Assembly (NCBI GenBank): GCA_030407085.1
Contig: CM059582.1
Coordinates: forward strand, 91,562,501-91,626,500
Length of the DNA stretch: 64,000 bases
Direction of reading: 5' to 3'
DNA from: Trichopria drosophilae
Taxonomy: Eukaryota > Arthropoda > Insecta > Hymenoptera > Diapriidae
A program made the position numbers and the translations under genes. This document shows, in pieces, positions 22,101 to 32,380 of this stretch. Numbering within the stretch: the first letter of the stretch is position 1; every line of letters begins with the position of its first letter. The notes under the pieces were generated by a model. It made no database searches. It had not been told where the DNA came from and saw nothing but the letters and a program-made list of their open reading frames with translations.

Positions 22101-22835
22101 AATTATAACCAAAACTTACCTGACCTAATCTGTCAAAAAATATCAAAAGTGTGTAATTTATCAAAAATTATATATTATGACCGAATAGAAACCACCACGG
22201 AGCAAGTATATGGATTATATTAAATATTACACTATATCAAACGAAAAATGAGACTAAATCAAGATTACCAATACTAATCTAGAGAATATAGCGCTAACCG
22301 AGATCGACAAACGAAATCAACTAAACTACAATTAACCAACCAAAAGAAGGCAGCCCAGACCGAGTTTAAAAATTAACTAAATTAAAAATACCTAACTAAC
22401 ATTTACCAGTAGACTAGTAGAGCGTGTTATTTACTTAAGTAAACTAAAATTACTTAACCTAAAAAAGGCAGCGCATAGCCGGTTTGTATATCAACTAGTA
22501 GTTGTTTAGTACCGGTGAATGTTGGTTAAGTGATTTCAATTTATTTCATTTACGAACTTGCTATGCTCTGTCTTATTTAGGTTAGTATTGGTTAATTTTA
22601 GTTAGGTAATTTTATGTCATTGTTTTACAAAGTCGTACCACACTGCCTTCGTTAGGTTAGTATTGAATAATTTCGGTTAGGTCATTTCAGTTTAGTTGCC
22701 GTATTTTTGGTTAGTAATATAGTTAATGTTCGATAGACAATTTTAATTTAATTTATTATGGAACTTGCTGTACATTCCCGCTTGTTTGGTTAGAACTGGT
22801 TAACGGTGGTTAGATCATTTTAATTTAGTCAATTT
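19112..22835 (+). repeat. 3.7-kb tandem duplication, unit 2
   Basis: Second unit of the duplication, offset 3734 from unit 1. Its left end is the truncated MITE half and its right end continues past 22835 (TTTTCAAACTCGG) into the rest of the foldback repeat, which is single copy. This shows that unit 2 keeps the original right flank and unit 1 keeps the original left flank. Confidence 0.9.
20285..21127 (-). pseudogene. mariner-type transposase, C-terminally truncated (unit 2)
   Basis: Residue-for-residue the same 280-codon frame as 16551-17393, including the break after MWFHH and the loss of the second and third catalytic acids. The identity includes the non-functional C-terminus, so the copy arose by duplication of an already dead gene and not by transposition. 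The mariner-like end CAGGGTGTCCCATTTT is at 19930. Confidence 0.85.
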
Positions 22836-23876
22836 TCAAACTCGGTCTGTGCTGCCTTCTTTAGGTTAGTATTGGTCAATTTTGGTTATGTAATTTTAGA
22901 TTATTTACCGTCTGTTTTGTTAGTAATTTTTTAATGTTTGTTTGGTTAGTGTTCGGTTAAATCATAGTATTGGTTAAGTTTAGCTTAGTTGATTCACAAA
23001 CATGCTCTCAGTACCTTTCTGGTTTACGTTTGTTCGATTAGGTCATTTTAATTTAGTTGATATACAAACCGGCTATGCGCTGCCTTTTTTAGGTTAAGTA
23101 ATTTTAGTTTACTTGAGTAAATAACACGCTCTACTAGTCTACTGGTAAATGTTGGTTAGGTATTTTTAATTTAGTTAATTTTTAAACTCGGTCTGGGCTG
23201 CCTTCTTTTGGTTGGTTATTTGTAGTTTAGTTGATTTCGTTTGTCGATCTCGGTTAGCGCTATATTCTCTAGATTAGTATTGGTATTCATGATTTAGTCT
23301 CATTTATCGTTTGATATAGTGTAATATTTAATATAATCCATATACTTGCTCCGTAGTGGTTTCTATCCGGTCCTAATATATAATTTTTGGTAAATTACAG
23401 ACTTTTGATGTTTTTTAACAGATTAGGTCAGGTAAGTTTTGGTTATAATTAGCATTATGTTTAGTTTAGACTATAAACTTGCACCGTGGTACCTTCTGTT
23501 CGGTTAAATTTGGTAATTATCGGTAAATTACAGACATTTGTTTGTTTTTGTCAGTGTAGGTTAGGTAATAGTTGGTGAAGTTATTCTAATATTTAGTATA
23601 GTCCATAAACTTGCCCCGTGGTGGTTTCTGTCCGGTTAAAGTGGGCAATTTTTAGTAAATTTTAGACATTTGATGGTTTTTGACAGGTTAGGTTTGGTTA
23701 TTTTTTATTAAGTGTGATTCAGTGTGATGCTTTGATTAGAGCAAGTAATAGTCAAGCTCCGTGGTGGTTTCTGTCCGGTTAAATTGGGTAATTTCTATCT
23801 TGGGTTTGTTTCTGACAGGTTAGGTTAGGTAATTTGAGGTTAGGTTTAGTCCATTGTTTAGCACAATTAATAAATT
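21675..23876. repeat. large inverted repeat (foldback), arms ~820 bp, loop ~556 bp
   Basis: Left arm 21675-22497 pairs with right arm 23054-23876; for example TTGTGCTAAACAATGGACTA at 21684 pairs with TAGTCCATTGTTTAGCACAA before 23868, and TAGCCGGTTTGTATATCAAC pairs with GTTGATATACAAACCGGCTA near 23055. Arms are nearly identical, with scattered substitutions. The loop (22498-23053) is built of degenerate units around GGTTAG(T)ATTGGTTAATTT and CTGCCTTC.TTAGGTTAG. No transposase or other coding frame lies inside. The core AAGGCAGCCCAGACCGAG recurs in the tandem array at 51.4-52.0 kb. Confidence 0.85.
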
Positions 23877-23879
23877 TGC

Positions 23880-24413
23880 TCCCGGGATGATTTCTGTTCA
23901 TTACGGTGCGTAATTTAAATTAGCATTATTTAAATTACCATTATTTACTTTATGCTCATTGAGCGACCTCGAAATGACTTCTAATCGATTTTCGCTATTA
24001 GGAAAAAAGTTTTGTAATTTTTTACACTATCGGTTTACACATGGGCCCGTATCATTTTGTAAAGTCGAAAATTTTTGAAACACCCTAATAAATATATATA
24101 TATATATATATGTATATATTATTTACACCTCACCCATTCATACAAGCGAGTATGTGCGTATACAATGCGTATATATTCAGAGGATTGATTTTCGACTTTC
24201 TCACCTCGATATCTCGAAAACTGTTCATTTTTGGGTCTTGCGACCATTACAACTTTTGATCACGAAGTCATAATCTGAGATATATAACAAATTCGGATAT
24301 TTTTAGTGAGGTCCAACTTTAAGCCATTTTGTGCGGGGTCCTTTGTATAAGACTACCAAAATCAATTATTATTTTCGGGTAACCCTTCGAAAATCGGGGT
24401 ACCAGTGTAGTAG
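23880..24413. other. no gene; repeat end and TA microsatellite
   Basis: A block at 23950-24090 (GAGCGACCTCGAAATGACTT, TCTAATCGATTTTCG, TTTTTGAAACACCCTAAT) resembles 10060-10132 and abuts an AT microsatellite at 24090-24112. The rest has no recognised feature. Confidence 0.5.
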
Positions 24414-24675
24414 CTGGGCTCTACGGGGTAGTAGGCCGGAACGTCGTTCAAGAAACGGTACTGAATAAGTTTTATTTCAGGTGTCTTACCTCCCGTTAGG
24501 GTTCAAAACACCCCCCCCCCCCCCCCGGGGGATGGGGACAAATTTGAGTGAAGTGCCAACACCGCTGGTCATGCACATTGAAAAATCTACAACAATACAG
24601 CTCCCAAATTATTAGCAACAATCTGCCTGCCTTGATGCTTCTGTTGGTTCAGAGAACCAACCTTTCTTAGCGTTG

Positions 24676-25743
24676 TCACGGCCCGCCAGAATCCAACCCT
24701 ATTTGCGGATGATTACCAGGTGGACACGGCAGGCCGAAACGCTCCCCCATGTGGAACCCACCTGGTAGGGGCTTGACACCGTACCCCAGCTCCCCACAAG
24801 TCCCCTGCGGGGTAAGAAATGGTACGGGGGTGGGAGGTGCATGCAATATTGACATGTTACCTGGGTGCCTGCGAGTTAAAGTCGGTTCAACCGTCTCCGG
24901 CGGTCTTATCGCTATTTGTGCCTCGCTCAGGCGTTGTATACTGGTGACCTCTTTCGGACGACGTGTATCTGTTCGAGGTTGTTTCCGTTGTTGACCGCGG
25001 GTACGCGGCAACGGTTCCACATCCGGCGAATTCCGAATTATTAACTTCGACTGAGAGCCGGAAGGGTTCTCATCATTGTTTTGAGGGTTGTATTAACCCT
25101 GTATACTAGGTTTGCCTGTGCATGATAGGGGGGAGTACGGACGGAAATAACACCTAATTGACTCAAATGTGACTGTACGTGCCGAATTATCGTATTGTTT
25201 TGCATTATCGGATAAGAAATACTTCGGACAACCCCTTCGGTTGACCACTACACTATCGAAAGCTGCCATTATGGCCGATCTAGTGGAAGAGTGGAGAGGT
25301 TTCACTTATATGTATTTCGTAAACATATCCTAAAAAACAACTATAAATTGGTTTTGACGCTTGCTGGGGAGGGGGTCCCATGCCATCGGAACTAACTGTC
25401 ATACATGGACCTTCAGTGGTTCTTTACTGCATTAGTCCTGCAGGGGCCTGCTGCGAGACTTTTTGTCTCTGACATGCGGCACACCGTGCGACGAATGTCG
25501 CGACGTCCTCAGAAACGCCGGGACAGTAGAAGTGTTGAATAAGACGGTGGTACGTCTTGTCCACTCCTAGGTGGCCGGCTTGCGGACAATCCTGTGCATT
25601 ACTCAGGGCACGGGCACGCGATTCCGCTGGGAAGACTAATTTCCAAGCGTCGAGGTCGGTAAGTGCAGACTCTATAACCGGATGTGGTCTGTGGAAATAT
25701 ATTCGGTCATCTTCGGTTTGCCAATAGGGGTACTTCGAAGGGA
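24676..25743 (-). pseudogene. Gypsy-1 integrase region and pol C-terminus
   Basis: Reading antisense: GHLGVDKTYHRLIQHFYC with CAACQRQK forms the HHCC zinc domain of integrase (25424-25740); FLSDNAKQYDNS (25093-25305) carries the second catalytic aspartate of the integrase core; the frame at 24676-25020 is the proline-rich tail found also at the end of Gypsy-2. Frameshifts occur near 25390, 25150 (the third catalytic block is scrambled) and 25060, so no integrase can be made. Similarity to the corresponding parts of Gypsy-2 is about 75-80 percent by eye. Confidence 0.75.
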
Positions 25744-26116
25744 TGTTACCGTCAGAGGTAGATTCCTCAGTTACCGACGGAATTAGTGCCATGTATTTTA
25801 TTTATACGCCGCGCAAAGCACTGTATTCGGTCACGTGCTCAACGAATCGGCGCCTTCCGTTAATGCGCCCACTCGACTCGAGTCAGTCACGTTTTCACTA
25901 GCGCTCGAATCAGACGCGGTCCGACTCTGTACGCGACGAGCGAAACCAAGCTATTCAGAAAAACAAGAATCCGCATTTCAATTCGCGGAGTTTCTGTACG
26001 CCAAGTACACAATAAAGTACCTGCAAAGGATATAGACGACAATTAAAGTGCATAATTACACCCGGCTTTCCCTCTCACGAAAATCGCTTCCAATATGGCG
26101 GGATCAGCACCAACTT
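25744..26116 (+). repeat. 5' LTR of the BEL/Pao element
   Basis: Begins TGTTACCGTCAGAGG and ends at CAGCACCAACTT, followed at once by a TGG-initiated primer-binding site (TGGTCCTTCGAGCC at 26118). It lacks the last ~29 bases present in the 3' LTR. Confidence 0.85.
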
Positions 26117-26117
26117 C

Positions 26118-26902
26118 TGGTCCTTCGAGCCGGATCTCGTTAAAAAAGTGAGCATTTCGCGACTGAAAGCCCGTAATTGTGCGCGAAACGCGAGAAAAAA
26201 CAATTAAAAAAGACGCTAAAGCGAAAAACGACCGTAGCGTCTCTTTCTGTCTCTCTCTCTCTCTCGCCATCTTAGTTGACTCGCGTCGCACCTTAATCGC
26301 ACGAGCATTCACTCGGCAAACTTCGGGCATCTTCGGATCTCTTTCTCTCTCGGCCACGCAGTCGGCCCATCCGACGTTCGTACAAGCCCGGCAGGCTTCG
26401 GATCCTTTCGGTACGCCTTCTCTCGCGCCGGAGTACTCGGCACCTCTGTCGATCGTTCGCACGCTCGGCCATCTTCGCATTTTCGAGACGCGCTCTTTTT
26501 CGCCCAAGCCATCGGTCTCTCTGACGATCGCTTCTTGCCGGCGAACTTCGCGCATGCTCGGAACGAGAGTTTGGCCCACGAAGTCACTTTCGTCCCCAAG
26601 ACGCCGGGTCGGCGCATGTCGAGGAATTCCGAACTCCGATTCGAGATTACCGCACGCGGCAAACCTGGCGCTTTCGATTTCACTCGTCCCCAGCAGTGGA
26701 TCGCGCCGTCGCCCCGTGCTCCTTCTCGCGTGCCGAAAATTTGCGGTCGGACTTTGCAAATCCACGCGCACGTTGTGTTGTGCTTCTTTCTGTGTGAGGA
26801 ACTGGTTATAGACCGCACACAAATCAAATCCAAGGAATAAGGATTTAGTGACATTCAAGTGACATTGGATTATTGTGACTTGTGTAAAGTGCAATCGGAG
26901 CC
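26118..26902 (+). promoter_or_regulatory. BEL/Pao primer-binding site and 5' leader
   Basis: TGGTCCTTCGAGCCGGAT at 26118 has the TGG expected of a site complementary to a tRNA 3' CCA end. The ~780-base leader that follows is TC- and CG-rich with long open frames on both strands (26043-26894 minus; 26179-26811 plus). These have no retroelement motif and are most likely compositional. Confidence 0.6.
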
Positions 26903-27133
26903 ATGCCTACCACTCCGACATTAGACAATTTAATAATGGAACAAAAGCAAATTATAGGCGCTCTGGGCCGTTCTGTTTCCAATTTTAAGAAGATTGGAGC
27001 AAAAAATGTAACACTGGAGGTGACACGCAGTCGTCACAAACTCCTCGACAGCACCTGGGAACGGTGCGTCCAGTTAAACAATTAAATTGAAGTTGCAGCA
27101 GAGGACCTTGACCGAAAGAGTAGGGCTTACTTC
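26903..27133 (+). pseudogene. BEL/Pao Gag N-terminus with in-frame stop
   Basis: ATG 26903 (MPTTPTLDNLIMEQKQIIGA) opens the gag-pol frame after the leader. TAA at 27083-27085 interrupts it, and reading resumes in the same frame through EDLDRKSRAYFLEDDF into the main gag frame. The segment is the small helical N-terminal part typical of Pao-type Gag (LDRKS...Y...Y). The stop separates it from the rest of Gag, so an ordinary full-length product cannot form. Confidence 0.75.
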
Positions 27134-29068
27134 TTGGAAGATGATTTCCTTAGTGCGGAAGAGACCTACCTCGCTGCTTCGGACTTCTTCGTCATCACCT
27201 GTAGCAAGTTTGTACCCGAAATTAGTTCTGTCTCTTCCGATCCGCATAATGTTTCCGTGTCAGAACCGCATTTGCATTCGAATCCGTCATTTCTTTTGCC
27301 GCGAATTTCAATCCCAAAATTCTCCGGAAACTATGTGGACTGGCCAAGTTTCCGCGACTTATTCGAGTCACTCGTGGACCGGAACGCCGCTTTAACGAAC
27401 GTGCAAAAATTGCACCATTTGAAGACGAGTTTATCGGGAGAGGCAGAACATTTTTTGAAAAATGTAAATGTTACCGATGCTAATTATGTATCCGCGTGGG
27501 AAGCTTTGCAAAAAAGATACGGAAATACTCGCGCAATAGTGACAGCGCATGTAACGTCTTTATTAAAGATTCCGCATGTAAAATCGGAAAACGCGATCGA
27601 GTTGAAACGTTTACAAGATGCCGTGAACGATCATATAGCCGCGTTACGTAACCTTGACAGGACGGTTGAACAATGGAGCGACTTATTGGTTATTTTTGTT
27701 GTCGAACGGCTTGACAGTATATCGCGTAAAGACTGGGAGTTGCATCTCGGGGATAAAACGGAATTTCCGACCTTTGCGGAATTAGATAAGTTTTTAACAA
27801 TTCGAATTCGCGCACTTGAATCTATGTCGGTATTACAAACTTCGTCGCGCGGTACAGCGTCTTTTCCTTCAGTAAGAGCTAAAACCGTGTCCTCAACGCG
27901 GTCTCTTTTGTCGATCGAAAATCAATCTCGCTGTTTAGTATGCGACAATCGTCACGCTTTATATCTGTGTCCGACTTTTAAAGGATTTTCTGTTTCGAAA
28001 CGCGTACAATTGGTACGTGAAAAGAAATGTTGTTCTAACTGCTTACGTCAAGGTCATTTTGTCGCGCAGTGTCCGAGTAAGTACCGATGCGCTCGCTGTC
28101 ATCGTAGTCATCATACAATGATACATGAACACGAAGCGGCGCAAACGCATTCGCTTAATCCTAATGCGGCACGTTACGAGCCGACGAAATCCAAACCGTT
28201 GATTTCGTCAATTGAGACATCGGCACTTTCTTCGGATACAGCAGATGAGCGTAATCAATCGAATTTGCCCTTATCGTCTATCCACAGCCACGTTGCCAGT
28301 CGCTCTCGGGTAATTAGTCGCGATGCAGCGCCGATAGGAAATGGGTGCGTTCTTCTAGCTACAGCTCGGGTTCGCATTCGCTCTACCGAAGGACGAGAGG
28401 TACTCGTACGCGCTCTTGTGGATCCTGGCTCTGAATCTACTTTTATTTCGGATAACGCTCTCCGAGCTCTACGTACGAAACGGAATCGTACACATATCGA
28501 GGTCTCGGGCGTGGGCGGACAGACGAATGGCGTCGTGCGATCGACAGCGCAGATTACACTGTTACCGACTAAGACGAATACACCAACATTACCGGTCAAC
28601 GCGTTAGTTTTACCGAAACTAACTAAATACCAACCGCTACACACTGCGCAATTCTCACAGTGGGAGCATTTGCGCGGACTTGAATTCGCGGATGTCGATT
28701 TTAATGAACAGTCGCCCGTAGACCTTCTAATCGGCGCCGATCTTTATGGCGCTGTTTTATGCAAAGGTTTACGTCAAGGTCCTCTAGGTTCACCTACCGC
28801 ACAGCTCACAATCTTCGGGTGGATTCTCACCGGTCCTACCTCCGAAACTTATGAAATTAATTCGAATGTCGCCGCGCTGCACTGCAGCCATGCATCGAAT
28901 TTAGATACTTTATTAAAACAGTTCTGGGAAATCGAGGAACTCCCGTCGACCCCCCACCTTTCTGCTGATGATCTGGAATGCGAACGACACTTCGCCTCAT
29001 CGCATTCTAGAGACGCAAACGGACGTTATACCGTACGTCTCCCTTTCAAATCCAATCCGCCAATTTAA
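27134..29068 (+). CDS. BEL/Pao Gag and protease part of the polyprotein
   Basis: Open from the first stop to TAA 29066-29068. Numbering from ATG 26903: the DUF1759-type Gag domain spans ~140-300 (FSGNYVDWPSFRDLF, then WEALQKRYGN); zinc knuckles at ~344-405 include CCSNCLRQGHFVAQC and CARCHRSHH, which bind element RNA; the aspartic protease (DUF1758 type) has ALVDPGSESTFIS with its catalytic D at ~507 and a glycine-rich flap. The frame ends within the segment linking protease to RT, at PFKSNPPI followed by TAA and then IGASRKAA in the same frame, which looks like a single C-to-T change in a glutamine codon. Confidence 0.88.
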   Translation: MEDDFLSAEETYLAASDFFVITCSKFVPEISSVSSDPHNVSVSEPHLHSNPSFLLPRISIPKFSGNYVDWPSFRDLFESLVDRNAALTNVQKLHHLKTSLSGEAEHFLKNVNVTDANYVSAWEALQKRYGNTRAIVTAHVTSLLKIPHVKSENAIELKRLQDAVNDHIAALRNLDRTVEQWSDLLVIFVVERLDSISRKDWELHLGDKTEFPTFAELDKFLTIRIRALESMSVLQTSSRGTASFPSVRAKTVSSTRSLLSIENQSRCLVCDNRHALYLCPTFKGFSVSKRVQLVREKKCCSNCLRQGHFVAQCPSKYRCARCHRSHHTMIHEHEAAQTHSLNPNAARYEPTKSKPLISSIETSALSSDTADERNQSNLPLSSIHSHVASRSRVISRDAAPIGNGCVLLATARVRIRSTEGREVLVRALVDPGSESTFISDNALRALRTKRNRTHIEVSGVGGQTNGVVRSTAQITLLPTKTNTPTLPVNALVLPKLTKYQPLHTAQFSQWEHLRGLEFADVDFNEQSPVDLLIGADLYGAVLCKGLRQGPLGSPTAQLTIFGWILTGPTSETYEINSNVAALHCSHASNLDTLLKQFWEIEELPSTPHLSADDLECERHFASSHSRDANGRYTVRLPFKSNPPI

Positions 29069-29182
29069 ATTGGAGCTTCTCGCAAAGCGGCACTCCATTT
29101 CCTGGAAAAGTCAGAACGCCGACTGCTCCGAAATCCCGAATTAGGCCGGGCGTATAACGAATTTCTCGACGAGTATCTAAAG

Positions 29183-32100
29183 TTGGGTCACATGGAGCTC
29201 GTCGCTGATGAATCAACCTCTTCTCAAACGCTATATCTACCACACCATCCAGTCGTTAAGGAGACGAGTTGCACAACCAAGGTACGCGTGGTATTTAACG
29301 CGTCCTCAATGACCTCTAATGGTACTTCCCTTAATGACCATTTGTTTATTGGGCCCAAGCTCCAGCAGGAACTTCCGTCCATAATTCTTCGCTGGCGCCG
29401 GTACCCTTTAGTTTTCACGGCGGACATCGAAAAGATGTTCCGTCAAATTCGAGTACATCCCGATGACGCGGATTATCAGAGAATTCTCTGGCGGGAATAT
29501 CCGTATCATGCAATCTCTACCTATAGGCTCACTACTGTGACCTATGGCACCGCAGCGGCTCCATACCTCGCCAATCGAGTAGTCAAACAGTTAGCATTGG
29601 ATGAGAAGGCCCGTTTCCCTCTAGCTGCACCAATTCTTGAAGAAAACATTTACGTTGATGACGTCTTCTTTGGCGGAGATGATACAGAATCGATCGAGAA
29701 AATTAGAATGCAAGTCATAGGCTTATTGAGGAGCGGCGGTTTTAACTTACGTAAGTGGGCATCCAATGACCGGCGTCTTCTCACAAATCTGCAACGCGAT
29801 TCAGTAGACACTTCGCTCGTACATCCTCTTGATGAAAACGAGAGTGTCAAGGTTCTCGGTATTTACTGGCATCCCGCCTCTGATACCTTTCGATTCAAGG
29901 TCACTCCCCCTGAACTCAGTTTTGTCACTAAACGCCAAGTTCTCTCGCACATCGCTCGCTTGTTCGACCCTCTCGGTTGGGTATCACCAGTCGTCGTGCA
30001 GGCAAAGATTCTAATGCAAGAACTTTGGCTAAGAAAGGGCGATTGGGACGATCCCCTCCCTGTGGATTTATTGCCGCGATGGATACTCTATTGCAATGAA
30101 CTCGCAGCTCTTTCGCGAATCGCCATTCCGCGCTGGACAGGGCAATTCAGCAAGACCGTGACTTGTGAGATCCACGGATTTGCAGATGCCTCCAATAGAG
30201 CCTATTCATCGGTAATTTATCTGCGCGTGATTCAGCCGAGAGGAAAATCGCGGATATCTTTGCTCTTAAGTAAGACTAAGGTCGCTCCACTCAAGACTTT
30301 GAGCATCCCAAAATTAGAACTGAGTGCAGCGTTCCTCCTTACAAAGACACTCGAAACAGCACTGTCTCAAATGTGTCTAAATGTGGAAAATGTTACCACA
30401 TATTGTTGGTCAGATTCTACAGTTGTGCTACATTGGATCAGCCAGCACCCATCTTTGTGGAAAACGTTTGTCGCAAATCGGGTATCCGATATACAGACTC
30501 GATTGCCGAAAGCAGTGTGGCGCTATGTACCTTCGGAGAGCAACCCTGCTGATTGCGCATCGCGCGGAATGTCCACATCCGATTTACTTGAACATTCGTT
30601 ATGGTGGAATGGACCTGAATGGCTTCTCGAAGACTCGGACCATTGGCCGTCCAATCCGGTCAATTTCGATCCGTTTTCAGTCCCCGAAAGCAGATCCTCG
30701 ACAAAGCAGATCAATGTTGCGCAACTGGACGAGGGTGGCTGGGAACTACCAGCGAAATTCTCATCGTGGCCGAGACTTTTAAGAGTAACTGCGTATATCT
30801 TACGTTTTGTAAATTCATGTCGTGAGCTCTCCCCCAAACGAGACAAAAATCTCAGTCTCACCGTAGCCGAAATCGGTAATGCCAAGACATTTTGGTTAAA
30901 GGAAAGCCAACGATTGATTTTCGAACAAGAAATAGCAGCGTTGGCTCAAGGAAAACCGATTGCTTCGCGCAGTCGTATCGCCAGTCTTGCTCCGTTTCTC
31001 GACGAGTCTGGACTCTTACGCGTGGGAGGACGTTTACGTAATGCGGCCTTACAATTCAGTGAGAAATTTCCCATTATTTTACCCAACGATAGAGTAAGTG
31101 AGCTTATAGTTGCTCATGTCCATCTAGTCTGTCTTCATGGAGGTCCGCAGGTCACCTTGCGAATCATACGACAGCAATTTTGGATAGTGGGCGCTCGTAA
31201 TCTCGTTAAAGCTCGTATACATCGTTGCGTTCAATGCGTACGAGCACGGGCAAATACGTCTACTCAAATCATGAGTGATTTACCGAAAATTAGAGTGACT
31301 CAGTCCCGTCCATTTTTGCATGCAGGGGTCGACTACGCGGGTCCCTACTCGGTCACCGCAATTACAGGTCGAGGACAAAAAACGTACAAAATGTACGTTG
31401 CGGTATTCGTCTGTCTGTCCACGCGAGCGATCCATCTCGAACTAGTGGGAGATTACTCGAGTGCAAAATTCCTGGCGTCTTTCAAACGTTTTGCAGCACG
31501 TAGAGGAGCGCCATCGGATCTTTACAGCGACAACGGTACTCCGTTCCAGGGTGCCGATAGGGAACTGACCCACGCGTTTCGTGCGATAATGAAAGATTCG
31601 GAACTCACCATAAGCCTAGCTGCTGATGGAACTCAGTGGCACTTCATTCCTCCTTACGGTCCACATCATGGTGGTATCTGGGAGGCAGGGGTGAAGAGTT
31701 TCAAACACCACTTTCGACGCGTTGTGGGTTCCCATACCCTTTCGGTAGAGGAATTTACCACGCTCTTGTGTGAAATTGAAGCATGTCTGAATTCTAGACC
31801 CCTAATGGCTTTAACCGATGATCCATCAGACTTACGATCACTCACACCTGGTCATTTCCTTATCGGGGCTCCCTTAATCAATATCCCTGAACCCTCAGTA
31901 CTCGTTTTAACAGAAAGTCATAGGTCGCGTTGGCTTCGCACGCGACAGATGCTCGAGAGCTTCTGGCGGTTATGGTCCCAGGATTATCTGAATTCACTGC
32001 AACAGCGTAAAAAGTGGCGGACAGCTACATTAGATCTTAAGGTAAACGATATGGTTCTCTTAAAAAATGCATTGCTCCCCCCGTCAAAGTGGAGTCTGGG

Positions 32101-32227
32101 TCGCATCTCTGAAGTATATCGTGGACCAGACGGTCGGGTACGTGTAGTATCTGTACGAACATCTACGACTTCATTCAAACGTCCGATTACGCAACTATGT
32201 AAGCTTCCATTAGATAGTACACCGTAA
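29183..32227 (+). CDS. BEL/Pao RT, RNase H and integrase part of the polyprotein
   Basis: Same frame as 26903-29068, reopened after the stop at 29066 (coding similarity begins at 29069). Within this 1014-codon frame: RT with VFTADIEKMFRQIR (D81) and IYVDDVFFGG (YVDD, 157-160); the A17-type segment SVKVLGIYWHP; RNase H with FADASNRAYS (D335), KLELSAAF, CWSDSTVVLHW (D411) and NPADCASRG; integrase zinc motif H..H...CVQCVRAR (646-686); integrase core with D718 (VDYAGPY), D783 (YSDNGTPF) and E834 (GIWEAG); and a C-terminal DUF5641-like domain (VLLKNALLPPSKW). All catalytic residues are present and the frame is open to TAA at 32225-32227. It would copy RNA to DNA and insert it, but the upstream stops block the polyprotein. 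Confidence 0.92.
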   Translation: MGHMELVADESTSSQTLYLPHHPVVKETSCTTKVRVVFNASSMTSNGTSLNDHLFIGPKLQQELPSIILRWRRYPLVFTADIEKMFRQIRVHPDDADYQRILWREYPYHAISTYRLTTVTYGTAAAPYLANRVVKQLALDEKARFPLAAPILEENIYVDDVFFGGDDTESIEKIRMQVIGLLRSGGFNLRKWASNDRRLLTNLQRDSVDTSLVHPLDENESVKVLGIYWHPASDTFRFKVTPPELSFVTKRQVLSHIARLFDPLGWVSPVVVQAKILMQELWLRKGDWDDPLPVDLLPRWILYCNELAALSRIAIPRWTGQFSKTVTCEIHGFADASNRAYSSVIYLRVIQPRGKSRISLLLSKTKVAPLKTLSIPKLELSAAFLLTKTLETALSQMCLNVENVTTYCWSDSTVVLHWISQHPSLWKTFVANRVSDIQTRLPKAVWRYVPSESNPADCASRGMSTSDLLEHSLWWNGPEWLLEDSDHWPSNPVNFDPFSVPESRSSTKQINVAQLDEGGWELPAKFSSWPRLLRVTAYILRFVNSCRELSPKRDKNLSLTVAEIGNAKTFWLKESQRLIFEQEIAALAQGKPIASRSRIASLAPFLDESGLLRVGGRLRNAALQFSEKFPIILPNDRVSELIVAHVHLVCLHGGPQVTLRIIRQQFWIVGARNLVKARIHRCVQCVRARANTSTQIMSDLPKIRVTQSRPFLHAGVDYAGPYSVTAITGRGQKTYKMYVAVFVCLSTRAIHLELVGDYSSAKFLASFKRFAARRGAPSDLYSDNGTPFQGADRELTHAFRAIMKDSELTISLAADGTQWHFIPPYGPHHGGIWEAGVKSFKHHFRRVVGSHTLSVEEFTTLLCEIEACLNSRPLMALTDDPSDLRSLTPGHFLIGAPLINIPEPSVLVLTESHRSRWLRTRQMLESFWRLWSQDYLNSLQQRKKWRTATLDLKVNDMVLLKNALLPPSKWSLGRISEVYRGPDGRVRVVSVRTSTTSFKRPITQLCKLPLDSTP

Positions 32228-32380
32228 TCTATTCTGCGATTCTCTCATGGCGGGCGGACGCCCTTTAGCTTATAAGAGAAACCTAGGTTATTGAGTATAG
32301 TGTATAAGCGTTTTCAATACTGTTAATCATGTACAATCGGCACTTATTTCGTATCGACTATCAATACGAGGCGGGCGGTA

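Noticed and set aside
17950..23880. TTAGG-like words (AACCTAACCTAACC, GGTTAGGTTAGG) suggesting insect telomeric repeat
   Set aside because: The words are isolated within longer degenerate units and never form an uninterrupted TTAGG array; they belong to the foldback arms.
26043..26894. 283-codon antisense frame and overlapping 210-codon sense frame in the BEL/Pao leader
   Set aside because: Both lie between the primer-binding site and gag, overlap each other completely, have no recognisable domain, and follow from the CG/TC-rich composition.
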